NCBI GenBank assembly: GCA_907163375.1
Contig: CAJQUW010000622.1
Coordinates: 62,001 to 126,000 of the forward strand
DNA from: Prostheceraeus crozeri
Taxonomy: Eukaryota > Platyhelminthes > Polycladida > Euryleptidae
DNA: 64,000 nt
Reading direction: 5' to 3'
Below, piece after piece: positions 54,813 to 64,000 of the stretch; positions within the stretch are counted from its first letter, which is position 1; each line of letters opens with the position of its first letter. The position numbers and the translations under genes were made by a program. Under the pieces are notes generated by a model, which saw only the letters and a list, made by a program, of their open reading frames with translations, ran no database searches and was not told the origin of the DNA.

Positions 54813-57183
54813 CTGTACCTTCGTGTCAAAGTGACCTAACCGACATTTTTTCGAAAATTCAACTAATACTATTTTTGGATGCAACAGTATCCTAATATTC
54901 TTTGAGGAAATTGTCAACAATGAATTCTATTTTCATTAATCGGTATGCAGCTGTGTCATTTCAACCTAAGTGCATAACCTCCAATTTCTTTTTGTGTCAA
55001 AACAACCTATCCGACAAATGAAAAATTTAAACGTTCAATTTAAGCAGAATATTCTACCAAAAAGTAAGTCAAAGTGAATGTAGGATATTGTTTATGTAAA
55101 ATGATTCATTTATGTGAAGAGAAAACAAAGGATGGAAAGATCATGGGCTGGAGTATACCAATAGAAATGGTGAGAAAAAGCCACTTGTCTAAAAAATGAT
55201 TGCAATCATGAGATATCTCAAACGCAACGTGAAAAGATTTTTAGTCAATTTTACAAGTTAAGTGTCAACGAACAAAATCAATATATATCGGGATGTGTTA
55301 TTGAAATGGCAGTTATGAGAAGAAGGACGGAAATAAAGAAAATTCAAAGCGCACTTGCAGCAGGAAATATTTCCTTTCAAAAGATTCTGGGCGCCATAGC
55401 ATTTGCAGATCGTTCCTTCTTACCACACTTGCAATAAGCGATTCCAGAATTCGTACAATATCAAGAAAACGCAGAGAAAATGAAGCAAGTATTATAAAAG
55501 TCGGTCTGCCTGCGTTAGGCGTGTTCCTGATGAAGAGCAACAGAAAATCTGAGATCAAATTGAACGTTTTCCTTTATACCGAAGTCATTACAGCAGAGAC
55601 AGGACGGATGAGCTATTTCTTTCACCTGGATTGAATATCAGCAAGATGTATTATTTGTACAAGGAGGAAGCTTGTAGAAAAGGTGAACAACCTCAAAAAG
55701 AGTGGTTGCATTATCAAGTGTTCAAAGAAAACTCCTATTTATCGTTCACGAAGTTGAAATCAGATACTTGTAATCAGTGTGACAAGTTTAAAGCAACCGG
55801 TGACAGCCGATCTGAGGAACATTTATTTCACCTAAACGAAGCTGAAGCTGTTTGTCAGCAAAAAAGGAAGGACAAACAGCGGTGCTCTGATGAAAGGGAT
55901 TTTGGAATGATAAGTTATGACCTTCAAAAGTGCCCTCCTACCGCGAACTAATTGAGCTGTTCTGAGAGCTTCTACAAACGACAACTTTGGGTATACAACC
56001 TGACAATATGTGACTACAAACATGGTCCACCCGGTTGCTATATGTGGCCTGAAGATGTTGCCAAGAGGGGTGGAAATGAGATAGCATCCTGCCGATGATT
56101 TTATTTGCACAAAGTTGAAGTATTATCCAGAAATCAAAGAATTTAAATTGTGTTCTGATTCATCTACTGGACAGAATAAAAATCAACATGTTCTTGCAAT
56201 GCTCAACGTTCTGGCAGAAGCAACATCTTTGTGCAAGGCAAATCATACATTTAATTGTACTTGTACCAAGTACTTGTATACCTGGACACACACACACACA
56301 TGGAATGCGATTCTGTTCATGCCATTATTGAGAAAGCGAAAAAGAGAATGAATGTGATCGTACCAAATGATTGGTTCAATCTTGTTAGAATGGCCAAATC
56401 CTCTCCGCCTTTCCTCAATGTAATTCCAATCAGTCAAAGTAGCTTCTACAAGTGGGATAAAGTATCAGAGGAAATATTGAAATTGTCAAAAGCTGGAGAA
56501 TTCAAGTTTTCATGAATCAGAAATCGCTCCATTGAAATTGAAGGCCCGAATTTTATGCTTTACAACTATACAACATGCATGATGAACATAGAGTATTCAT
56601 CGAGTGAAGAAGCACAAAGAAGCTGATGAGACACGTTTAGAACAAGTAGGTTCCAAATATTTTCATAAATGCATGCAGTGATGGCTCAAAAATTATTATT
56701 CAGTGCTACTCAACGCCTCTTGCCATTTCGGAGAGGAAGAAAGCAGTTCTCCTCAGTTTGCGACCCTACATCTTTACTACATACCACCCACATCATGAAG
56801 GTTTAAGGTCGACCTCAGAAAAAGATACTAGGACTTCATCTAGTGACAGCTGCGACATTATAGGCTTCATTGTGTCTTAGATTCTGTAATTACAAACCTG
56901 TTGTTATTTTTGATAAAGGTTGATTTTCCAAACAATGTGTCATTTTGACCTAAGCGCCATCATACGAAAGAAAATCCTGTCAAATCAACCTAAATCCAAA
57001 ATAGTACATGACAAAGGTCATATTGTCAACAAAGATGTACCAGATCAAGAAATATGAACATAAGAGTCAAATCTGTTCAATAAAATGAATGCTTTCATTC
57101 TAGGATTGAATTTTAGAAAGTTATTTTCGTCTCCTGTAAAATTCAAATTTTGTCGCTTAGGTCACTTTGACACGAAGGTACAG
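54813..57183 (+). mobile_element. DNA transposon with subterminal repeats (Sola-like?)
   Basis: A 2371-bp element with inverted ends CTGTACCTTCGTGTCAAAGT and the matching right end, flanked by ATTT on each side; the flanks rejoin to the sequence of the other palindrome arm. At least six copies of GTGTCAAANTGACCTAACCGAC-like 20-22-bp units cluster at the two ends (about 54822, 54952, 54992, 56937, 56987 and 57160). It carries a decayed transposase gene. A 4-bp duplication suits Sola-type elements among others; the superfamily is not certain. Confidence 0.75.
55320..56515 (+). pseudogene. Decayed transposase with GQNKN-type motif
   Basis: Frames on the plus strand give SHYSRDRTDELFLSPGLNIS, KMYYLYKEEACRKGE and LSFTKLKSDTCNQCDKFKAT, then SYDLQKCPPT, SFYKRQLWVYNLTICDY and EIASC. 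FKLCSDSSTGQNKNQHVLAM and DWFNLVRMAKSSPP follow. The zinc-binding DTCNQCD and the aspartate in SDSSTGQNKN are hallmarks of a widespread invertebrate transposase-like family with an RNase H-like core. Several stops and frameshifts break it, and a CA microsatellite sits near 56288. Which superfamily it belongs to I cannot settle. Confidence 0.6.
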
Positions 57184-57321
57184 ATTTTATGATCATATAA
57201 ATTAAGTTATGATATTCATAATAAACATTAGCCCTTGAGAAGCTTGGATGACCAAGTGAAACCGGTCGGGCTTTCAAGATTCAAAGTTTTTCCTTGACGA
57301 CTTACGGGAGTTATTTTCCTT

Positions 57322-57327
<6 letters not shown>

Positions 57328-57381
<54 letters not shown>
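57328..57381. repeat. (TA)n microsatellite
   Basis: About 54 bp of pure TA. It borders the palindromic Penelope-like element on the left and the Tc1 element on the right. TA tracts recur at 52236-52252 and 58775-58789, so both elements landed in or beside one tract. Confidence 0.9.
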
Positions 57382-57384
<3 letters not shown>

Positions 57385-58774
57385 TGCTGTGGAAATGTTT
57401 GGAATAATAGAGAAATATAGCATTTTAGTGACGCATTATGAAAATCAAGCACTTCTATTAGTTAGTGACGAATTTAATCAAGCACGGAGGTAATGTGTGA
57501 TTGCTGTCATCTGATTGGTTGACAATATTGACGAATGTTCGACAAGCTGATGAAATATTTCATCAATGCAGTGCAGTTGCTTGCAGTCGTCAGAATTGCT
57601 GCTTGTTTTGTTCTGGTCAGAATTATGGGTAAACCTAGGCAGCTCACGAAGTCGGAGAAGTCTCGGATATTGGATCTTGTAAAAAGTGGTATGTCTCAAA
57701 CGGATGTTTCGATTCTATTCAGGGTATCACAGTCTGTTGTCTCGTAGACTCTGAAGCGAGATGCGGAAAATGTGTCAATGTCTCCAAAGAAGCGCTCAGG
57801 ACGTCCAAGGAAGACATCCGACAGGACAGATCGTCGCATTGTCAATTTGGTGAATCGAATACCCAACATCACATCGGCTCAAATCAAGGAATCGTTTCCT
57901 GGTGTTCTAGATGACGTGGATCCTAGCACCATTCGAACTCGGCTTACGAGACAATTCAAGATAAAAGCACGTAGGCCAATAAAGAAGCCATTTGTAACAG
58001 CGATGATGCGGCAGAAGAGGCTGGCGTTTTGCTATAAGTACAAGATGTGGACCCCGGAACAGTGGAGAGCGGTAATGTTCTCTGATGAGAGCACGTTCCG
58101 CCAATTCTCGAACACAACCCAATTTGTTCGCCGCCCATTGACTTCGCCCCCGTGTGATCCCAAGTACACAGTACCAACGGTGAAACATGCGCCGAGCGTT
58201 ATGGTCTGGGGTTCATTCTCAGCAGCTGGTCGCAGTGGGCTTTTCTTGCCCAAAGGCCAGAAGATGAACGCCCAGCGCTGCTAACAAGTGTTGGAGGACC
58301 ACTTGGTCAACTTTATGGCTATTCGAGGATGCACGACGTTTCAGCACGACTCTGCCCCGTGCCATACAGCCGGTGTGATTAAGAAGTGGCTGGCGGACAA
58401 CGATATTCAAGTGTTGGATTGGCCCGGAAACAGCCCGGACCTCAACCCAATTGAGAATTTATGGACGCTCGTGAAGGTGTGTGGAAAGAATTCATCCAGC
58501 CTGGAAGACCTCAAAAAAGACATCAGGCATGTTTGGTGCACTGAGGTGACCCAGAACTGTGTAAAACACTGGCTGATTCCATGCCACGGCGAATCGCCAA
58601 AGTGATTGCAAACAAGGGGTACCCCACCAAATATTGATTTTTTGTCAGTGTTGAGTTGTTTTTATTATTAAAGTTGTATAAGTGCAACGCAAAGCCTCAT
58701 TTTTCTTTGCATTGTGCGCAATCGGAAGAAATACATAAAATTTCTCTATTATTCCAAACTTTTCCACAGTACTG
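57382..58774 (+). mobile_element. Tc1-like DNA transposon in (TA)n
   Basis: A 1393-bp element with inverted ends CAGTGCTGTGGAAATGTTTG and CAAACTTTTCCACAGTACTG, flanked by TA. The TIRs include the shared GGAATAATAGAGAAAT stretch. It is well preserved apart from its coding breaks. Confidence 0.9.
57625..58637 (+). pseudogene. Tc1-like DD34E transposase, few breaks
   Basis: Starts MGKPRQLTKSEKSRILDLVK, an HTH, followed by the linker SGRPRKTSDRTDRR and a second HTH. The catalytic domain has VMFSDESTFRQF (first aspartate), SVMVWGSFSAAGRSGLF, FQHDSAPCHTAGVIKKW (second) and WPGNSPDLNPIENLW (glutamate), with the standard 34-residue spacing. The family-typical end RRIAKVIANKG ... TKY lies in another frame. 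Two in-frame stops (57745-57747 and 58282-58284) and one frameshift near 58565 inactivate it. Length is close to the usual 340 aa. Confidence 0.92.
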
Positions 58775-60700
58775 TATATATATATATATCGTTGTCTTTC
58801 GTATATAGCTACTATAGGCCAATTCATTTAGTTTATGTTTTTGATTTTTCACTAGTTTTTTGTTTCCATATGTTTTATCATATACTCCAATTCATAATGC
58901 GTTCATGTAGGCTATAAGCCTATATCGTTGTCTCCATTGATTATGTAGCAAAAGCTAGTTCATTAGGCCGTATTTGTTTTTTGTTCACTAAAGGTGGACG
59001 AAATGTCTATCGTAATTATGTTTTTATTTGTAGATGGTATGTTCTATACATCCGTCTTATTTTCAGGTGCATTCCGCTCGAATTATCGAGATGTTGACGA
59101 TCTTTGGTCTTCTCGCGATGGTTTTTCTGTCTGCCAGGCAACCATGTCACGTCGGAGGTTTCTTCAGATCAAATCATTCCTACGATTCGATGATCCTCGA
59201 CGAAGAGATCGACAAGACCCACTCTCACCAATCCGAGCGGTGTTTGAGCAGTTTGTATCCCGTCTTCGTCAGTTTTACGTGGCTGGTCCTTACTTGATCA
59301 TAGATGAACAACTGATAGAGTTTCATGGGAGAGTCAGATTCAAACAGTATATTTGTAGTAAACCGGGAAAATTTGGAATAAAACTCTTCTGACTCTGTGA
59401 TGCTGACACGTACTACATCTTGAATGGTTTTGTTTATATTGGTAGTGGTAGCATTCAGTCCGGTGAAAGAGTTACATCCCATGGAGTCACAATGCATCTG
59501 ATGAAACCATTCCTCAATTCTGGACGCCATCTTACAGGTGAGAAATATTGAGATCATATGATGTACAGAGCTAGGGTGATGCTATCATTTCAATTAGTAA
59601 AACTAAATAGGCGTAAGTATTGCTATGACTGAATTTTTCACATGTGGATAATGTCGTTCAGGCAGCATAATGTATAATATTGTCTATATACTAAACTGTA
59701 TTGGTTGGACAGCTTTGTCTCTATACTGTAAGGCAGAGTCCAACATAAATGCATGTAACCCACTGAAAAAATAGGTCCATGACGGTTTTGACCCAAGACA
59801 TTAGTATGGAAGTTTCATGTTCATAATTACAATCAGAAGATTGAAACTTTTATATGCTTGCTTTTTTTCTAAACAATTTCGCACTTTTTCCTTTTTATCC
59901 ATGTTCTTCACGGTTCTTCTATATGTTCTTCCATAATTATAGGCCTATTGATGTAACGCTTCTAATTTTTTTCCAGGTGATAATTGGTTCACATCCGTCG
60001 AATTGGTCAATTCCCTACGGCTGCAAAACACTTCGTACACTACGTACAAACAGCCGAGGAGTTCCAGCTGTTGCGCGCTCTACTGCGGGAAGACAAAGAA
60101 AAGATACTCGAATATTAAAAGATGAAAATGGAACTTTCCTGGTTTCATTTTGGGACAAAGACGTAAAACCAGTGTTATTGGTGGATAATTTTCACACGAG
60201 TGTGACTGTCCCAGCTGCTCCAGAAAACCCTTCGACTGTACTTATGTACAACCAAACGAAGTCGGGAGTGGACATTGTAGATAAACGCTTGCGTGGATTG
60301 ACATGTAAGAGAAAATGCCGACGTTGCCTTACGCTATTTTTTCGAACATCATCGACATTGCAACCATTATCTATCATCAACGCAATCCTGGCCAAACTCG
60401 AAAGCAGGAAGAACATTACACGTTCCTTCGTAATCTTGGCTACCAACTTGTAGACCGCAACATTCGAAAGCGAATTCAACAAAGTCACCTTCTTTCATCC
60501 ACGAAGATTGCGATGAAAAATCTCGGATATGATGTAGAAAGTGACACACCTTCAGTTCAGGAACCCGTGGGAATGCAGAAAGCAAGCGCTTTTATATGTG
60601 TGATGTGAAGGACAGAAAAACTTATATTTGTTGTCCTAGATGTGCTCGACCTCGTTGCAATGAACATCGATCACATCTATGTGCAAACTGCTCAAATTAA

Positions 60701-61639
60701 CAATTGATAGGCCTACTCTCTGCATTTCGTATATCTGCCAATCAAGTAGGCCCCTATAATTTTTATATGTAATAAAGTGGCATTGAATAATGTGTCTTAT
60801 TTTTTATCTTTAACTCGAAATTTTGTTAAAAATTGATTTAATGAAATAATCGTACTTAATAAGTTCTAATGCAAGATTTGTGTTTTCGTAAGACAAATTG
60901 TAGGCTAATTATGGACAATAATTTAACTATATTTGCATAAACCCATTATGAAATAATCGCGTACACAGTTCATATAGCGCTACAGTAATAGGTTTTTAGT
61001 AGTTCATGCTGGTGTTTCGCAAATAAACGAAGTAAAGCTACTAATCATCCTATTTTACCAGCATTAGTATTATAGGCTTCTTATTTCTAGAACACCCTGT
61101 AGACCTGCAATAAGGAAGAATTACAGTCGAAGTAATGAAAGAGCAAGAACTGAGGATGAGGATGAGGCAGGTAGACCATAATTTACATTTTTGTAGGACA
61201 AGCGTTAATTACACATGCATATAAGTGATTTATGCAACCAGAGCTTATGCTTTCGATATATATTTCTATATATTCTGGCATAAAACGGCGTGCGAATCAG
61301 CCCCCTCCATTCAGTTCTGCAATAAAGCGATATTGTAGCATTCTTCCCTTCAGACGACGTCCTTGACACACCGAATACATATGTTATTAGTCATTCAAGA
61401 TTATTGACTGTGTGTCATTGAAAATTCAGCTCATACTTCATAGAATTAAGTGCTAAGATGAGATATCGAACTACTTGATAACTGAAAGTCAGAATTTATT
61501 GAGTGATGAAATGTCATCTCTGATTGCTTCCAGTGAATTTCAAGAATCTTGATAATCCACACAGAATCCCCTAGAAGCGCTATGATAGCTGCAGGGATGA
61601 GCTCATCACACATACCCACCCCAAACTAGAGTCCTTCGC
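60701..61639. other. Unassigned sequence 3' of piggyBac-2
   Basis: AATAAAGTG at 60771 is a plausible poly(A) signal for the piggyBac-2 transcript. No other gene or element is recognised. Confidence 0.4.
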
Positions 61640-62310
61640 GGTGAAGAAAGAATGACTGCGATGTGGAGGCGGTGCACAATGATTGACTGCCGTAGGGTGA
61701 AGAAATAATTGACTGCAGTGCGGTGTGGTGCAAAAATATTGACTACGGTGCATTGATGGAAGAATGAATCCAGTGCGGTGTGGTGCTGAATCGGTGCAAC
61801 ATTATTGACTGCGGTGCTTTATGATGCGGTAGTGGAGTAAAATTATTGACTACGGTGCATTGATGGAAGAATGACTCTGGTGAGGTGTGGTGCTGAATCG
61901 GTGCAACATTATTGACTGCGGTGCTTTATGATGCGGTAGTGGAGTAAAATTATTGACTACGGTGCATTGATGGAAGAATGACTCCAGTGCGGTGTGGTGC
62001 TGAATCGGTGCAAAATTATTGATTGCGGTGCGGTAGCGGTGCATTGGAGAAAGAATGACTGCGGTGCTTTGTGATGCGGTATTGGAGTAAAATTATTCAC
62101 TGCGGTATGGTGCGGTCAAGAATGAATGAGTGCCGTGTTATGTGGTGCTTTGTGATGCAAAATTATTGACTGCGGTGCTTTATGATGCGGTAGTTGAGTA
62201 AAATTATTGACTGCGGTGCCGTGCGGTGAAGAAAGAATGACTCCGGTGTGGTGTGGTGCTGAATCGCTGCAAAATTATTGACTGCGGTGCGGTGCGGTGA
62301 ATTTCAAAAT
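61640..62310. repeat. Minisatellite, 107-bp higher-order unit
   Basis: The phrase GACTACGGTGCATTGATGG recurs at 61741, 61848 and 61955, a 107-bp period. Each unit is built of shorter ATTGACTGCGGTGC-like and GTGCGGTG-like subrepeats. Units toward both edges are more scrambled. Confidence 0.85.
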
Positions 62311-62593
62311 CTATGCTCATTCATGCTACTCATTAAATTCGCTTCAAATTCAAATTAGTTCAAAATTGTTGGTTAGAAAGTCACCATGTTGTCATTTTAC
62401 GACTTATTAAGCGTTAGAATGCCTGGAAATGTGATAAAGTTTGTGCAGAGAACCTTCTATTTGAAAAATTTGAAAAAATGTATTTTATTCTGATAATTGA
62501 TGGATTCAAGGGAAATCCGCCGAAAATGTGCATTTTAGGGTGTCAAAGAGAAAAGTTTTCAAATCAAATGATTTGATAATCTAAATTACTGAG

Positions 62594-62752
62594 TTGATGA
62601 TGCAGAAAAGATATATAGATATGGCAGCCACACCATTTATTGTTTTCATGCTTTTGTTTGACCATGCATGTTTTGGCAACGTCGGACTTATCACATACGC
62701 CGTCGATCTTATGACATTGAATTTACAGGAAACTACTAGTAAGCCATTTTCA
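62594..62752 (+). CDS. Possible first exon with signal peptide
   Basis: The frame starts MMMQKRYIDMAATPFIVFML, a plausible signal peptide (hydrophobic core IVFMLLFDHACFG), then NVGLITYAVDLMTLNLQETT, and meets a good donor ACTA|GTAAGC near 62740. No downstream exon was found in the window. It could equally be a chance ORF. Confidence 0.25.
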
Positions 62753-62809
62753 GGACCCAAAAGAAAGAATTTCAGCCTTCTAGTATTTGATCTGTCAAAT
62801 TTGGCATGA

Positions 62810-64000
62810 ATTAAGGCATATTTGAGAAAAAAATTTGGTAGAATTACTTTTTTTCAAAATTAAAAAATTGTGAAATTTTAGGTTCGAGCGCTCTGGAACG
62901 TCAAAAAATGGGAAATTTCGACATTTTTATAAATATTTTTTTGATATAGGCAATCATGACATAATGGTTTAAGGAATGGGACGATACCAGATAATGATGC
63001 GTCTTTCTAAAGAAAATGAACATTGAGAGAATAATGACATAATTTGAAAATTAGAATCATCATCGGAAACGAATTTCGCGAAAATGCACATTTTTGGCGG
63101 ATTTTCCCATCAACAAAGGATGAATCCTCCAGCATCACGAGACGCCTGCAGGAATGTTCGTATCGCACCGCTGCCAGTATTAGTAACTTTTCTGCAATCA
63201 AAAAGTGCCGGTCAAAATTTGAACTTTTTTGTCCGAAGGTGCTGCGATAAAATGGCCTAGTCCATCTATATGCGTGTACAGAAAGAGCAAATTTTTCTCA
63301 GCACCAGTTTGCAAGTCTTCCTTTGTGATTTAATATATTGCTTATTATTTCCAATTTATTTATTTATTTATTTTCATTTTCCTTCTCTCTTCTAATTTCC
63401 TTATTTTCTTTCTTCTACCTTCCCTCACTTTGCTTTTCTTGTGTACTAAAATTTTGTAATGTTTTATCTTATTCGATTCTTTTTTCATGGCCTGTGCATG
63501 AGTTTTTATACCAGGTTGTCAATCGATGTCTCTTACTCTTTATGCTCAAGTGCTCACGTCATTGCCGTCTGTCACTGTCAGTCAATTGCGAGCTTCTGTC
63601 AGACTGCGATTTCCTGTAGCCACGATGCAGTTCCGTGTATTGCTGTACAAAGAACGGAAGAAGCGCCGAGCTACATTAATGATATTTTCATTTCAACGTG
63701 GAAAGTATAGAAGCATGAATCCCTTAATTGTCAGAATTATCAATGGCCACCAATAAAGAGAAAATGTATTTTTTCATATTACATGCAAAATTGAAAAGTT
63801 GAATTTTCTCGAAAATTGTGGGATCAATTTTGTTGAAATCTACATTTTTGAACTATCCCGACTGGCCCGATGCAGTTTTAAAAGATGCAGGCTATGTCTT
63901 CACTGTGGTCAGGATACCGATAGAAAGGAGATCAATTATGTGTCATTGAAGACCGGAGGCACACACAAAAATGATTCATGAGCCATAAGCCGTAAATAGA
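62810..64000. other. Unassigned right-end sequence
   Basis: AT-rich with a pyrimidine-rich tract (about 63350-63435). Several short plus-strand frames overlap at 63338-63981, but none shows a domain. Confidence 0.4.

Larger units (their letters stand above)
52287..57327. mobile_element. Palindromic Penelope-like element
   Basis: A 5'-truncated Penelope-like element on the minus strand (52287-54362) is joined head to head to an inverted copy of its own 3' 595 bp (54362-54812 plus 57184-57327). The arms are practically identical, down to an identical 99-aa GIY-YIG frame in each. Both outer ends abut TA-rich microsatellite. Short inverted terminal copies are a known outcome of Penelope-type insertion. 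A DNA transposon (54813-57183) later entered the right arm. Confidence 0.85.
50434..60700 (+). pseudogene. piggyBac-family transposase, three exons, decayed
   Basis: Exon 1 (50434-51010) starts MSRPKRQCLIDSNYYEE, has an acidic stretch, then FTSGPTHAANPRSEREAFLM and MNELEGFIGLIISF. It ends at a donor TTCG|GTAAGG. Exon 2 (59034-59537) starts after TTATTTGTAG and continues in phase with DGMFYTSVLFSGAFRSNYRD, CQATMSRRRFLQIKSFLRFD and the first catalytic aspartate in YLIIDEQLIEFHGR. Exon 3 (59977-60700) follows TTTTTTCCAG, again in phase, with DNWFTSVELVNSL (second aspartate) and KSGVDIVDKRL (third), and ends in a cysteine finger (CCPRCARPRCNEHRSHLC). Stops and frameshifts occur in all three exons. 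The first intron is about 8 kb and holds three other transposons. Confidence 0.82.

Noticed and set aside
63526-63756. 76-aa plus-strand frame near the right end
   Set aside because: It overlaps two other frames of similar length and has a basic, low-information sequence. No evidence of coding.

Overview
This is a eukaryotic nuclear window, probably from a marine invertebrate. It has spliced genes, tRNA-derived SINE sequence, Penelope-like retroelements, piggyBac, Tc1/mariner and Polinton elements, and minisatellites. The phylum cannot be fixed from sequence alone. Only two convincing host genes are present: a pair of closely related LRR-Ig single-pass membrane receptors (473-1762 on + and 41453-42718 on -). 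They lie in inverted orientation about 40 kb apart. Nearly everything between and beyond them is mobile DNA in several insertion layers.

Layout. 0.2-1.9 kb: receptor copy A. 2.3-7.6 kb: inverted interspersed repeats, a decayed Tc1-like element, a long-armed foldback MITE and a transposase shred. 7865-30357: a fossil Polinton (element A) with a perfect 6-bp TATATA target duplication and about 566-bp inverted termini. It sits inside an older TA-flanked MITE. Its minus-strand left block holds integrase, a PLA2-like protein, a hydrophobic virion protein, major capsid protein, a small virion protein and a fibre-like coiled coil. Its plus-strand block holds a possible clamp-like protein and protein-primed DNA polymerase B. 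Its minus-strand right block holds packaging ATPase, penton, a conserved 295-aa family protein and a two-helix membrane protein. Three later insertions lie inside it: a TTAA-flanked satellite-bearing MITE (14996-16382), a 1.74-kb cargo island (24922-26660) and a complete spliced piggyBac (27099-30189) in its right terminus. 30824-34820: the right-hand 4 kb of a second, almost identical Polinton (element B).

34821-38845: a Naiad-type Penelope-like element (GIY-YIG endonuclease ahead of the reverse transcriptase) with 137-bp direct terminal repeats. 38.8-41.3 kb: unassigned sequence and a tRNA-derived SINE head. 41.35-43.25 kb: receptor copy B with a palindromic upstream region. 43.3-45.1 kb: two Tc1-like remnants. 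46.3-47.2 kb: a MITE. 48.1-48.9 kb: a LINE 3' coding remnant. 50434-60700: a second piggyBac-family transposase pseudogene with three recognisable exons. Its 8-kb first intron holds a MITE, a palindromic Penelope-like element itself split by a 2.4-kb DNA transposon, and a Tc1 element in a (TA)n tract. 61.6-62.3 kb: a 107-bp minisatellite. The last 1.7 kb has no firm gene.

Points most worth a second look: short GC-rich hairpin repeats inside several Polinton reading frames, an uncommon arrangement that resembles palindromic elements known from Rickettsia; a fibre-like protein whose N-terminus resembles phage tail-fibre domains; a possible sliding-clamp-like protein in the same element as a cargo ORF ending in a PCNA-binding-type motif; the 1.74-kb cargo island absent from the sister copy; and the palindromic Penelope-like element. 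All assignments were made by eye from the sequence and family knowledge; no database search was run.
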